Positions 8,153 through 17,038 of a stretch of DNA of 64,000 nucleotides are shown piece by piece (the stretch's first letter is position 1; every line of letters begins with the position of its first letter). The stretch comes from Pedobacter yonginensis. Its GTDB lineage: Bacteria; Bacteroidota; Bacteroidia; Sphingobacteriales; Sphingobacteriaceae. The DNA lies in NCBI RefSeq assembly GCF_003173595.1, contig NZ_QGNZ01000003.1, positions 124,001 to 188,000 on the forward strand, in the 5' to 3' direction. The notes under the pieces are model-generated. The model was not told the origin of the DNA and did no database searches. It was given only the letters and a program-made list of their open reading frames with translations. The position numbers were made by a program, and so were the translations under genes.

Positions 8153-9310
8153 ATGAAAAGAAAATTGAGAATGGGCATGATAGGTGGCGGTAAAGACGCC
8201 TTTATCGGTGCCGTACATCGATTGGCCGCCAACATGGATGGCTTAATCGAACTTGCCGCAGGTGCGCTGAGTGTTAACCCTGAGGTTGGCTACGAATCTG
8301 GAAAACTTTTATTTCTGCCAGACCATAGAATCTATAAAAGCTACGAAGAAATGCTCACTAAAGAAAGTGAGTTACCCGCCAATGAGCGTATTGATTTTGT
8401 AACCATCGTTACCCCAAACTTTGCCCACTTTGCCCCGGCAATGATGGCGCTGGATAAAGGCTTCAACGTGGTGATTGAAAAACCAATGACTTTGACTCTT
8501 GATGAAGCAAAACAGCTCAAAGCCAAAGTAGAAGAAACGGGATTAACCCTTTGCTTAACACATACCTATTCGGGCTATCCGATGGTAAAGCAAGCCAAAC
8601 AAATGGTAAGCGAAGGTTTGTTGGGATCAATCCGAAAAATTATGGTCGAGTATCCTCAAGGCTGGTTGAGTACTTTATCAGAACGTGAAGGAAATGCACA
8701 AGCGGCTTGGCGCACCGATCCATCTAAAACCGGTAAAAGCGGAAGCATGGGCGATATTGGCACACATGCGGCTCACCTTGCAGAATACATCTCTGGTTTA
8801 AAAATTTCAAAAATATGTGCAGACTTAAACATCGTTGTAGATGGTAGAGCCATAGATGATGATGGAAATGTGTTGTTGAAATTTGATAATGGATCAAATG
8901 GTGTGTTGGTAGCGTCACAAATTGCTGCTGGCGAAGAAAATGCCTTAAAGATTAAAATCTATGGCGAAAAAGGGGGCTTAGAATGGCACCAAATGGAGCC
9001 AAATACTTTAATTGCGAAATGGTTAAACGCCCCAGCCCAAATTTACAGAACAGGCAATGGCTACATGGCCAGCTTCGCCCAACACAATACCAGAACTCCA
9101 GGTGGACATCCAGAAGGCTATTTAGAAGCTTTTGCGAACATTTACAGAAATTTTGCACTAACTATTGATGCCAAACTAAATAACGAAAAGCCAACGGCTG
9201 AAATGCTCGATTTTCCAAATGCTGAGGATGGAATTAGAGGAATGGCATTTATAGAAAATGTGGTGAACTCCAGTCAGTCAGATCAAAAATGGACAGATTA
9301 TAAAATTTAA
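8153..9310 (+). CDS. Gfo/Idh/MocA family oxidoreductase, cytoplasmic
   Basis: A 385-residue NAD(P)-dependent sugar oxidoreductase. The Rossmann glycines are in MIGGGKDAFIGAVHR (9-23), the family EKP motif is at 109-111, and Asp201/His205 in GDIGTHAAHL form the catalytic pair of the C-terminal domain. No signal peptide is visible, so it should act in the cytoplasm. Relatives interconvert hydroxyl and keto groups on sugars and inositols. Here it could reduce a 3-keto sugar to the parent sugar after import. The next gene starts 10 bp after its stop, so the two are co-translated partners. Confidence 0.88.
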   Translation: MKRKLRMGMIGGGKDAFIGAVHRLAANMDGLIELAAGALSVNPEVGYESGKLLFLPDHRIYKSYEEMLTKESELPANERIDFVTIVTPNFAHFAPAMMALDKGFNVVIEKPMTLTLDEAKQLKAKVEETGLTLCLTHTYSGYPMVKQAKQMVSEGLLGSIRKIMVEYPQGWLSTLSEREGNAQAAWRTDPSKTGKSGSMGDIGTHAAHLAEYISGLKISKICADLNIVVDGRAIDDDGNVLLKFDNGSNGVLVASQIAAGEENALKIKIYGEKGGLEWHQMEPNTLIAKWLNAPAQIYRTGNGYMASFAQHNTRTPGGHPEGYLEAFANIYRNFALTIDAKLNNEKPTAEMLDFPNAEDGIRGMAFIENVVNSSQSDQKWTDYKI

Positions 9311-9319
9311 GCACTTACC

Positions 9320-10372
9320 ATGACAACTATAAAAGGACCTGCGGTTTTTCTAGCTCAGTTTATTGGTGATGAGGCGCCATTCAATTCATTAGATCACATC
9401 TGTCAATGGGCATCAGATTTGGGCTTTAAAGGAATCCAAATGCCCACTTTAGATACCCGTTTTATTGATTTACAGAAAGCCGCAGAAAGCAAAGCCTATG
9501 CAGATGAATTGAAAGGTAAAATTGCATCTTACGGATTAGAAATAACAGAACTTTCTACACATCTTCAAGGGCAATTGGTTGCCGTTCATCCGGCCTATGA
9601 TGACTTATTCGATGCCTTTGCACCCAAAGAATTTCATGGAAACCCTAAAGCCAGAACCGAATGGGCTGTTCAGCAAATGAAATATGCAGCAAAGGCATCT
9701 GAAAATTTAGGTTTGAATGCCCATGCAACTTTCAGTGGTTCATTGCTATGGCAATATTTCCACCCATGGCCACAACGCCCACAAGGATTGGTAGAAGAAG
9801 GTTTTGCAGAACTTGCCAAACGATGGATGCCCATATTAAATGCTTTTGATGCAAGTGGAGTGGATGTTTGTTATGAAATCCATCCAGGAGAAGATTTGTT
9901 TGACGGAGAAACCTACGAAATGTTTTTAGCAGCCGTTAACAATCACCCACGAGCATGCTTATTGTACGATCCCTCACACTTTGTGTTGCAACAATTAGAT
10001 TACATTCAATACATCGATTTTTACCACGAAAGGATAAAAGCATTCCACGTTAAGGATGCAGAATTTAACCCTACAGGCAAACAAGGCACATTTGGAGGCT
10101 ACCAAAGTTGGGCAAATCGGGCAGGTAGGTACCGCTCTCCAGGAGATGGGCAGGTTGATTTTAAAACCATTTTTAGTAAATTGGCTCAATATGACTTTAA
10201 AGGTTGGGCAGTTATGGAGTGGGAATGCTGTATTAAAAACCAACAAGATGGTGCAAGAGAAGGCTCAGAATTTATTAAAAATCATATCATAAAAGTAACA
10301 GATAAAGCTTTTGATGATTTTGCAGCATCAGGTAGCGATGGTAATTTTAACAGAAAAATATTAGGTTTATAA
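9320..10372 (+). CDS. Sugar phosphate isomerase/epimerase family TIM-barrel protein
   Basis: A 350-residue protein of the xylose isomerase-like TIM-barrel family (AP_endonuc_2). Likely metal ligands are Glu in CYEIHPGEDLFDG, Asp in LLYDPSHFV, His in AFHVKDAEF and Glu in AVMEWECC, in the order usual for this fold. No signal peptide is seen, which pairs it with the cytoplasmic Gfo/Idh/MocA protein 10 bp upstream. The reaction may be isomerisation, epimerisation or lyase-type chemistry on a keto sugar. The family is used for all of these, so no specific substrate is assigned. Confidence 0.87.
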   Translation: MTTIKGPAVFLAQFIGDEAPFNSLDHICQWASDLGFKGIQMPTLDTRFIDLQKAAESKAYADELKGKIASYGLEITELSTHLQGQLVAVHPAYDDLFDAFAPKEFHGNPKARTEWAVQQMKYAAKASENLGLNAHATFSGSLLWQYFHPWPQRPQGLVEEGFAELAKRWMPILNAFDASGVDVCYEIHPGEDLFDGETYEMFLAAVNNHPRACLLYDPSHFVLQQLDYIQYIDFYHERIKAFHVKDAEFNPTGKQGTFGGYQSWANRAGRYRSPGDGQVDFKTIFSKLAQYDFKGWAVMEWECCIKNQQDGAREGSEFIKNHIIKVTDKAFDDFAASGSDGNFNRKILGL

Positions 10373-10401
10373 TTAAATATCACACACACAACAATGAAAA
10401 C

Positions 10402-10439
10402 CTGCTAAACGGAGTTATTTATATAAAACGATTTAGCAG
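10402..10439. repeat. Hairpin upstream of the cytochrome c gene
   Basis: CTGCTAAA (10402-10409) pairs with TTTAGCAG (10432-10439) around a 22-nt AT-rich loop, with no T run. It lies in the 94-bp gap before the cytochrome c gene and may mark an internal processing or regulatory site. Confidence 0.5.
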
Positions 10440-10466
10440 ACTGAATTCTTAAAAACTATAAAACAA

Positions 10467-10847
10467 ATGAAAAAAACATCTCTAATCTTAGGTGCCGTTG
10501 TAATCTTTATGGCCTCCTTTTCTAAAGCAGATTTATCAAAGGAGAAGACTGTTGCTGCAACAGCAACACTAAAAAACCACGCTTTTCAAGTAAGTGCCGG
10601 CGAAAAATTAATTAATAAGTCTGATTGCATGGGCTGCCATAACAAAACCAATAAAATTGTTGGTCCGGCCTATGTTGATGTTGCAAAGAAATATCCAGCA
10701 ACAGAAAAAAACATCAATGCTTTAGCCGATAAAATTATTAAGGGCGGAACAGGCGTTTGGGGATCATTGCCCATGACAGCTCATCCAACCGTTAAAAAAG
10801 AAGATGCTAAACTAATGGTAAAATATATTTTATCATTAAAAAAATAA
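10467..10847 (+). CDS. Class I c-type cytochrome, periplasmic
   Basis: A 126-residue protein with a Sec signal peptide (about 1-21). It has one haem-binding CMGCH motif (Cys54, Cys57, His58) and a Met103 sixth ligand in GSLPMTAHP, the layout of cytochrome c551/c552. It sits inside the sugar cluster, consistent with taking electrons from the GMC dehydrogenase and passing them to a terminal oxidase. It could also serve other periplasmic dehydrogenases. Confidence 0.92.
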   Translation: MKKTSLILGAVVIFMASFSKADLSKEKTVAATATLKNHAFQVSAGEKLINKSDCMGCHNKTNKIVGPAYVDVAKKYPATEKNINALADKIIKGGTGVWGSLPMTAHPTVKKEDAKLMVKYILSLKK

Positions 10848-10878
10848 GAACATAAAATTTCGAACCTTAACTACTGAA

Positions 10879-12336
10879 ATGAAAACAGACCAAGAAAATA
10901 AAAATGCGAGTAACCGCCGCGATTTTATTAAAACCAGCGCCATTGCAGCCGCTGCATTTATGATTGTTCCACGCCATGTATTGGGTGGGAAAGGCTTTTT
11001 AGCGCCAAGCGATCGCCTCTTGGTTGCCGGTATTGGTGCTGGGGGAAAAGGAGAAAGTGATATCGCCATGTTTGCAAAAAGCGGAAAAGCAGATATTGCA
11101 TTCTTATGTGATGTTGACGACCGCCGCGCGGCCAATAGTGTAAAATCTTTTCCTAAGGCAAAATATTATAAAGATTGGCGCGAAATGCTGGATAAAGAAC
11201 ATAAAAACTTTGATGCCGTTTCTGTTTCTACACCAGATCATAACCATGCCATTCAAGCATTGGCAGCCATGCAGTTAGGCAAACACGTTTATGTTCAAAA
11301 GCCTTTAACCCACGATATTTACGAAGCACGTATTTTAACGGCGGCAGCGAAGAAATATAAAGTGGTTACCCAAATGGGGAATCAAGGTGCATCCAACGAT
11401 GGGCCAAGACAAATGAAAGAATGGTACGAAGCGGGCTTAATTGGCGATGTACACACCGTTTACGCTTGGACCAACCGCCCAGTATGGCCTCAAGGTATTC
11501 CTTGGCCAAGTAAGAAAGCAGAGATCCCTAAAGAATTAGATTGGAATTTGTGGTTAGGCACTGCACCAGAGAAAGATTTTGTTGATAAATTGGTTCCGTT
11601 TAACTGGCGTGGCTGGTGGGATTACGGAACAGGTGCACTTGGAGACATGGGCTGCCACCTAATTGAGGCACCTTTTAGCGTACTAAACTTAAAATATGCC
11701 AAAGAAGTGGAAGCAAGTGTGGGCTCTGTTTATGTTGACGAGTTTAAGCGCGGGTATTTCCCAGAAAGCTGTCCTCCATCAAGTCACGTAACGTTAAAAT
11801 TCCCTAAAACCAATAAAACCCAAGGCGATGTTACCCTACATTGGATGGATGGCGGAATCCAACCGGAGCGTCCGGAAGAATTAGAAGCCAACGAAACTTT
11901 TGGTGATGGTGGAAACGGCACCTTGTTTATTGGTACCAAAGGCAAAATGATGTCTGAAACCTACAGTGCTAACCCTAAATTATTACCTTTAAGTAGAAAT
12001 AAAGATATTAAGGTAGCTCCAAAATATGCCCGCGTACCAGATGGTGCTAATGGTCATTACAAACAATGGGTAGAGGCTGCAATTGCTGGTTATGGCAAAC
12101 AAGAAGTGAGCTCGCCTTTTGAAATCGCTGGACCATTAACAGAAGCATTATTGATGGCAAACCTAGCCATAAGAAGTTTTGATATTCAAAAAACCGTTGG
12201 AGGCAAAACAACTTATCCTGGCAGATATACCAAAATGCTTTGGGATAACGACAACATGAAAGTAACCAACTTTGACGAAGCCAATCAATTCGTTAAACGC
12301 GAATACCGTAAAGGGTGGAATAACTTAACTTTATAA
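10879..12336 (+). CDS. Gfo/Idh/MocA family oxidoreductase with Tat leader (periplasmic)
   Basis: A 485-residue member with an N-terminal twin-arginine leader (NRRDFIKTS, Arg13-Arg14, then an Ala-rich hydrophobic stretch). The Rossmann fold starts at LLVAGIGAGGKGESD. The usual EKP is QKP in HVYVQKPLTHD, and GDMGCH supplies the Asp/His pair. The C-terminus is the long Bacteroidota form ending in FVKREYRKGW. Tat export implies folding with NAD(P) bound in the cytoplasm, as known for glucose-fructose oxidoreductase. Its likely job is redox or isomerisation of a 3-keto glycoside in the periplasm. The DUF1080 gene follows after 15 bp. Confidence 0.9.
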   Translation: MKTDQENKNASNRRDFIKTSAIAAAAFMIVPRHVLGGKGFLAPSDRLLVAGIGAGGKGESDIAMFAKSGKADIAFLCDVDDRRAANSVKSFPKAKYYKDWREMLDKEHKNFDAVSVSTPDHNHAIQALAAMQLGKHVYVQKPLTHDIYEARILTAAAKKYKVVTQMGNQGASNDGPRQMKEWYEAGLIGDVHTVYAWTNRPVWPQGIPWPSKKAEIPKELDWNLWLGTAPEKDFVDKLVPFNWRGWWDYGTGALGDMGCHLIEAPFSVLNLKYAKEVEASVGSVYVDEFKRGYFPESCPPSSHVTLKFPKTNKTQGDVTLHWMDGGIQPERPEELEANETFGDGGNGTLFIGTKGKMMSETYSANPKLLPLSRNKDIKVAPKYARVPDGANGHYKQWVEAAIAGYGKQEVSSPFEIAGPLTEALLMANLAIRSFDIQKTVGGKTTYPGRYTKMLWDNDNMKVTNFDEANQFVKREYRKGWNNLTL

Positions 12337-12351
12337 TTATCAAAAACACAG

Positions 12352-13032
12352 ATGAAAAAAATATTGATTTCTGCTTGTATCTTACTTGCAGTAACACAAA
12401 TAACAAAAGCTCAAAAAGGTTTCAAACCACTATTTGATGGTAAAACAACAACGGGCTGGCATACTTATAATAAAACAGGTGTAGGTAGCGCATGGCAAGT
12501 TCAGGATGGTGCGTTACACCTAGATTTGACCACAAAAGGTGCAGATGGTGGTGGCGATTTAGTTACCGACAAAGAATATGGTAACTTCCATTTAAAGTAC
12601 GATTGGAAGGTAGCGCCAAAAGCAAATAGCGGATTAATTTTTTATGTTCACGAAGATCAAAAATATCACGCCACGTACTCTACAGGCTTAGAAATGCAGG
12701 TTATTGATAATGATGGTCATCCAGATGGAAAATTCCCGAAACACCGTGCGGGCGATTTGTATGACTTGGTAAAAAGTTCTTCTGAACCCGTAAAACCAGT
12801 GGGCGAATGGAATAAAGCAGAAATTATCAGCAAAAATGGAAAATTAACATTAATTTTAAATGGCGTAACGGTTGTACAAACTACGCTTTGGGATGAAAAT
12901 TGGAAAGGAATAGTTGCTGCAAGTAAATTTGCAACCTGGAAAGATTGGGGAATATTTAAGACTGGCAAAATCGCGTTGCAAGATCATGGCGATGAAGTTT
13001 GGTACAAAAATATCTCCATTAAAGAACTTTAA
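12352..13032 (+). CDS. DUF1080 family protein, probable 3-keto-glycoside hydrolase
   Basis: A 226-residue secreted protein with signal peptide MKKILISACILLAVTQITKA. The mature part is one concanavalin-like DUF1080 domain (PF06439): it opens GFKPLFDGKTTTGWHTY, continues with NSGLIFYVHED and GLEMQVIDNDGHPDG, and ends HGDEVWYKNISIKEL. Characterised members act on 3-keto disaccharides, releasing 3-keto-glucose. This is the most informative member of the cluster because it ties the GMC dehydrogenase to 3-oxidation. The exact glycoside is not readable. Confidence 0.9.
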   Translation: MKKILISACILLAVTQITKAQKGFKPLFDGKTTTGWHTYNKTGVGSAWQVQDGALHLDLTTKGADGGGDLVTDKEYGNFHLKYDWKVAPKANSGLIFYVHEDQKYHATYSTGLEMQVIDNDGHPDGKFPKHRAGDLYDLVKSSSEPVKPVGEWNKAEIISKNGKLTLILNGVTVVQTTLWDENWKGIVAASKFATWKDWGIFKTGKIALQDHGDEVWYKNISIKEL

Positions 13033-13043
13033 AAAATAAGGCT

Positions 13044-13098
13044 AAAGACTGAGGGTGTAAGGTTGCGGAAAATCCATAATCATACACCCTTAATCTTT
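13044..13098. repeat. Hairpin between DUF1080 and permease genes
   Basis: AAAGACTGAGGGTGTA (13044-13059) pairs with TACACCCTTAATCTTT (13083-13098) with two mismatches. There is no T run after it. It shares GTGTAAGGT and overall plan with the hairpin at 8089-8133. Confidence 0.65.
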
Positions 13099-13120
13099 AA
13101 TAACTAACCAAATAAACTAA

Positions 13121-14359
13121 ATGAATACCACTACTCGCTTTAAGCTCTCTACCATGATGTTTCTAGAATTTTTTATCTGGGGCGCATGGTTTGTAACACT
13201 GGGCGCTTTCTTAAACAACAACTTAAAGGCAACCAATTCTGAGATTGGTTCTGTATTTTCAACGCAATCTTGGGGTGCAATTATCGCCCCCTTTATTATA
13301 GGACTTATCGCAGATCGATACTTCAATGCAGAACGGATTTTAGGCATTTTACACATCATTGGTGCTGTTTTAATGTACCAAATGTACACCGCGCCTGATG
13401 TAAGTGTTTTCTATCCTTACGTTTTAGGATATATGATTTTATTCATGCCAACGCTTGCACTAGTTAACTCAGTTTCTTTTAATCAGATGAAAGATGCTGA
13501 AAAAGAATTTGCAAACATCAGAGTATTTGGTACAATTGGATGGATTGTAGCTGGTTTATTAATTAGCTTCGCTTTCCATTGGGATTCTCCTGAAGGCATT
13601 CAAGCTGGATTATTAAAAAGCACATTTTTGATGGCCGGAATAGCTTCGTTAGTTCTTGGCTTATTTAGTTTCGCGCTTCCAGCAACACCTCCAAAAGTGG
13701 CTAAAGATGAAAAAATAAAAGTAGGCGATATCTTAGGTTTAGATGCTTTAAAATTATTGAAGGATAAAAACTTCGCTGTCTTCTTTATTTCTTCCATTCT
13801 GATTTGTATTCCTCTAGCATTCTATTATCAAAATGCTGGCCTCTTCTTGGCAGACATAAAGGTTTCTAACCCAACTGGTAAAATGGCCATTGGACAGGTT
13901 TCTGAGGCTTTATTTTTACTTGCTATACCCGTTTTCTTTTCAAAATATGGTTTTAAGAAAACGATAATTGTGGGTATGTTAGCTTGGGCTGTTCGATATG
14001 TGCTTTTTGCATACGGTAATGCAGGTAACTTAAGCTTTATGCTCATTATAGGTATTGCGCTTCATGGTGTTTGTTATGATTTCTTTTTTGTTTCCGGACA
14101 AATTTATACAAACTCAAAGGCAGGAGAAAAATTCAAAAGTGCTGCGCAAGGCATTATTACACTTGCTACCTATGGAGTAGGTATGCTAATCGGATTTAAA
14201 GTAGCGGGTTTAATTACCGATATGTATAAAACGGGAGACGTAACGGATTGGAAAATGGTTTGGATTATTCCAGCAGGAATTGCAGCATTAGTTTTCGTGC
14301 TTTTTGCGGTCCTGTTTAATGATAAAACCAAATCTGAAATAGAAGTTAAAGCCATCTAA
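13121..14359 (+). CDS. MFS permease of the nucleoside:H+ symporter (NupG/XapB) family
   Basis: A 412-residue inner-membrane protein with about twelve hydrophobic segments. The start MMFLEFFIWGAWFVTLG and the loop IGLIADRYFNAERILG are typical of the Nuc_H_symport family. In Bacteroidota such permeases often sit in sugar or sugar-acid clusters rather than with nucleoside genes. Here it likely imports the product of the periplasmic 3-keto pathway. The next gene starts one base after its stop codon, so the pair is tightly coupled. Confidence 0.88.
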   Translation: MNTTTRFKLSTMMFLEFFIWGAWFVTLGAFLNNNLKATNSEIGSVFSTQSWGAIIAPFIIGLIADRYFNAERILGILHIIGAVLMYQMYTAPDVSVFYPYVLGYMILFMPTLALVNSVSFNQMKDAEKEFANIRVFGTIGWIVAGLLISFAFHWDSPEGIQAGLLKSTFLMAGIASLVLGLFSFALPATPPKVAKDEKIKVGDILGLDALKLLKDKNFAVFFISSILICIPLAFYYQNAGLFLADIKVSNPTGKMAIGQVSEALFLLAIPVFFSKYGFKKTIIVGMLAWAVRYVLFAYGNAGNLSFMLIIGIALHGVCYDFFFVSGQIYTNSKAGEKFKSAAQGIITLATYGVGMLIGFKVAGLITDMYKTGDVTDWKMVWIIPAGIAALVFVLFAVLFNDKTKSEIEVKAI

Positions 14360-14360
14360 A

Positions 14361-15251
14361 ATGTCGAACGTAAATAGAAGAAATGCCTTGAAAAACATCA
14401 TCGCCGGAACTGCAGCAATTGGTGTTTCATCGGGTTTTTCTGTCTTAGCCATGGATAAAGTAGAACCCAATTCAACATTTGGGAAATTAAAAGGCAATAT
14501 CAACCATTCAGTTTGCCGATGGTGTTTTAGCGGCTTGGATGTAGAAACCCTTTGTGTTGAAGCAAAAAAAATCGGCTTAAAGGGAATTGACCTCGTTGGC
14601 CCGAAAGATTGGGCGATACTAAAAAAGCATGGTTTAGAATCTACCATGTGTAACGGAGCAGAAATTAATTTGGTTGATGGCTTTAACGATAAACAATTCC
14701 ACGAAACCTTAATCAAAAATTATTCGGCAATGATTCCATTGGTGGCTGAGGCGGGATATAAAAATTTAATCTGCTTCAGCGGAAACCGAAGAGGCAAAGA
14801 TGATGAAACAGGTTGGGCAAATTGTGTTGAAGGGTTAAAACAACTTATTCCATTGGCAAAAAAACACAAAGTTACTTTGGTGATGGAACTTTTAAATAGC
14901 AAAGTCAATCATCAAGATTATCAGTGTGATCGAACATCATGGGGTGTAGAACTTTGTAAGCGTTTGGGTTCAGAAAACTTCAAACTCCTATACGACATTT
15001 ACCACATGCAGATAGATGAAGGAAATGTAATCAGTACGATTAAAGAAAACCATCAATACATTGCACATTACCACACGGCTGGTGTTCCTGGCAGAAACGA
15101 AATTGATGATAGCCAAGAATTGTATTATCCAGCCATTATGAAAGCCATACACGACACAGGCTTTAAAGGTTTCGTTGCACAAGAATTTATACCCAAAAAC
15201 GAAGATAAAATAGCCTCGTTAAAAAAGGCAATTTCCATTTGTGATATTTAA
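14361..15251 (+). CDS. Hydroxypyruvate isomerase-like TIM-barrel protein with Tat leader
   Basis: A 296-residue protein with a twin-arginine leader (VNRRNALKNIIAG then a hydrophobic run to SVLAM). The mature domain resembles Hyi: HSVCRWCFSGLD, GLKGIDLVGPKDW, MELLNSKVNH, LLYDIYHMQIDEG and AHYHTAGVPGRNEID. Metal ligands are likely the Glu in MELLN, Asp in YDIYH, His in HYHTAG and Glu in QEFIP. The Tat leader suggests a periplasmic enzyme on a keto sugar instead of cytoplasmic hydroxypyruvate. Its end overlaps the upstream region of the next gene. Confidence 0.87.
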   Translation: MSNVNRRNALKNIIAGTAAIGVSSGFSVLAMDKVEPNSTFGKLKGNINHSVCRWCFSGLDVETLCVEAKKIGLKGIDLVGPKDWAILKKHGLESTMCNGAEINLVDGFNDKQFHETLIKNYSAMIPLVAEAGYKNLICFSGNRRGKDDETGWANCVEGLKQLIPLAKKHKVTLVMELLNSKVNHQDYQCDRTSWGVELCKRLGSENFKLLYDIYHMQIDEGNVISTIKENHQYIAHYHTAGVPGRNEIDDSQELYYPAIMKAIHDTGFKGFVAQEFIPKNEDKIASLKKAISICDI

Positions 15252-15261
15252 TATTCGCCTT

Positions 15262-16134
15262 ATGTTATCAAGAAGAAGTTTTATAATCAGTAGCAGTATG
15301 GCCGCCGCAGCCGCACTCTTAGTTCCATCTTTTGCTTGCGTTGCCAGCAAAAAAGCGGTTGGTTTGCAGCTGTATTCGCTTAGAGATGAGCTCCCAAAAG
15401 GCGTAAAAGAAACCATCGAAAAAATCGGTAAAGCGGGTTTCTCGGAGGTAGAAACTTATGGCTTCTCTATCAAAGACCAGTTCTGGGGATTTTCGCCAAG
15501 CGACTTTAAAAAACTATTGGATGCAAATGGTTTAAAGGCGCCAAGCGGGCATTATGGCATGGGTACCTATTTATCTGATGGCAACACGGATGAATTGAAA
15601 GCGGCCATCGAAGCAGCAAAAGTTTTGGAGAGCGGATATGTAACTGTACCATGGCTTGATCCAACGATTAGAACCAATGCAGAAGATTATAAGAAACTTG
15701 CAGTGAAACTAAACGTTGCAGGTAAAATGTGTAAAGATGCCGGCTTAAGGTTGGCTTATCATAACCATAATTTCGAATTTGACAAACAAGGAGATACCAC
15801 TGGCTACGAAATACTTTTAAAAGAAACGGATAATAACCTAGTCGATTTTGAGTTGGATTTATATTGGGTTGTTCGTTCAGGAAATGATCCATTGAAACTA
15901 TTTAAAGAAAATCCAGGACGTTTTACCATGTGGCATGTTAAGGATATGGATAAATCTAATCCCGATTTAAATACAGAAGTTGGAACAGGCGCCATTAACT
16001 TTAAATCTATTTTTGCAGAAGCCCAGCTATCAGGCATGAAACATTTCTTTGTTGAGCATGAAACAAATTACAAACCTAATCCAATGGCTTCGGTTACAGC
16101 AAGTTGCGCCTACGTTAAAAAAGAATTGATTTAA
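15262..16134 (+). CDS. Sugar phosphate isomerase/epimerase family protein with Tat-like leader, tandem copy 1
   Basis: A 290-residue TIM-barrel protein. I use the ATG at 15262 rather than the in-frame GTG at 15241 because LSRRSFIISSSMAAAAALL then forms a proper twin-arginine leader. The Cys after PSFA could also be a lipidation site, but the lipobox is poor. The mature part begins AVGLQLYSLRDELPKG and has YHNHNFEFD, FELDLYWVVRSGNDPL, WHVKDMDKSNPDLNTEVG and FVEHETNY, giving the usual Glu/Asp/His/Glu metal set. It is clearly homologous to the next gene, 8 bp downstream. Confidence 0.88.
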   Translation: MLSRRSFIISSSMAAAAALLVPSFACVASKKAVGLQLYSLRDELPKGVKETIEKIGKAGFSEVETYGFSIKDQFWGFSPSDFKKLLDANGLKAPSGHYGMGTYLSDGNTDELKAAIEAAKVLESGYVTVPWLDPTIRTNAEDYKKLAVKLNVAGKMCKDAGLRLAYHNHNFEFDKQGDTTGYEILLKETDNNLVDFELDLYWVVRSGNDPLKLFKENPGRFTMWHVKDMDKSNPDLNTEVGTGAINFKSIFAEAQLSGMKHFFVEHETNYKPNPMASVTASCAYVKKELI

Positions 16135-16142
16135 AGACCATC

Positions 16143-17012
16143 ATGAACTCAAGAAGAACATTTATAAAAAACGTTGGATTGGTGGCAGGCGCTGCCTTAA
16201 TTATCCCCTCATTAGCCTTTGATAAAGTAAATAAAAATGTTGGCTTACAGCTATATACGCTTCGAGACGAATTGCCGAAAGATGTAAGAGGTATAATCGA
16301 AAAAGTAGCAAAAGCAGGCTACAAGGAGGTAGAAACTTATGGCTACTCAAACGGAAAATTTTGGGGCCTAACGCCTAAAGAATTTAAAAATCTATTAAGC
16401 AGTAACGGACTAATGGCACCAAGTGGTCATTACGGGATGGATGATTTCATCAAAACCGGAAAAACGGATGCCCTAAAGGCAGACATTGAATCTTGTGCTG
16501 CAATAGGCGGTAAATATTTCACAATTGCTGGCGCGCATGTGGATACATCAAAAGGTGCAGATGGTTTTAAAAGTACAGCACTTGCATTTAACAAGGCTGC
16601 TGAGCTTGCAAAAGCATCAGGTTTAAAGTTTGCCTACCACAATCACGATTTCGAGTTTAAGAAAATTGGCGATACAACAGGATATAACGTGTACTTAAAC
16701 GAAACCGATAAAAATTTGGTTGGCTTTGAGCTGGACTTGTATTGGGTAGTTCGCTCCGGAAACGATCCACTGAGTCTGATTTCTGCTCATCCTGGTCGTT
16801 TCCCGATGTGGCACGTTAAAGATATGGACAAAGCTAAACCCGAACTCAATACAGAAGTGGGAAAAGGTTCTATTGATTTCAAAGCCATTTTCGCAAGGGC
16901 TAAAGCATCAGGTTTGCAACACTTCTTTGTAGAACATGAAAACAACTATTACCCAAATCCAATAGGATCGATAGAATCTAGTTGCGACTACATCAAAACG
17001 AATTTGATTTAG
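16143..17012 (+). CDS. Sugar phosphate isomerase/epimerase family protein with Tat-like leader, tandem copy 2
   Basis: A 289-residue paralogue of the preceding gene. Leader: MNSRRTFIKNVGLVAGAALI. Mature motifs match copy 1 almost word for word (NVGLQLYTLRDELPKD, APSGHYGMDD, FELDLYWVVRSGNDPL, WHVKDMDKAKPELNTEVG, FVEHENNYYPNP). The region after APSGHYGM differs between the copies, which may mean different substrates. It is the last gene of the cluster. No terminator hairpin follows, only a repeat array. Confidence 0.88.
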   Translation: MNSRRTFIKNVGLVAGAALIIPSLAFDKVNKNVGLQLYTLRDELPKDVRGIIEKVAKAGYKEVETYGYSNGKFWGLTPKEFKNLLSSNGLMAPSGHYGMDDFIKTGKTDALKADIESCAAIGGKYFTIAGAHVDTSKGADGFKSTALAFNKAAELAKASGLKFAYHNHDFEFKKIGDTTGYNVYLNETDKNLVGFELDLYWVVRSGNDPLSLISAHPGRFPMWHVKDMDKAKPELNTEVGKGSIDFKAIFARAKASGLQHFFVEHENNYYPNPIGSIESSCDYIKTNLI

Positions 17013-17038
17013 GAATTCCCGAATACCAAGATGGTTAA

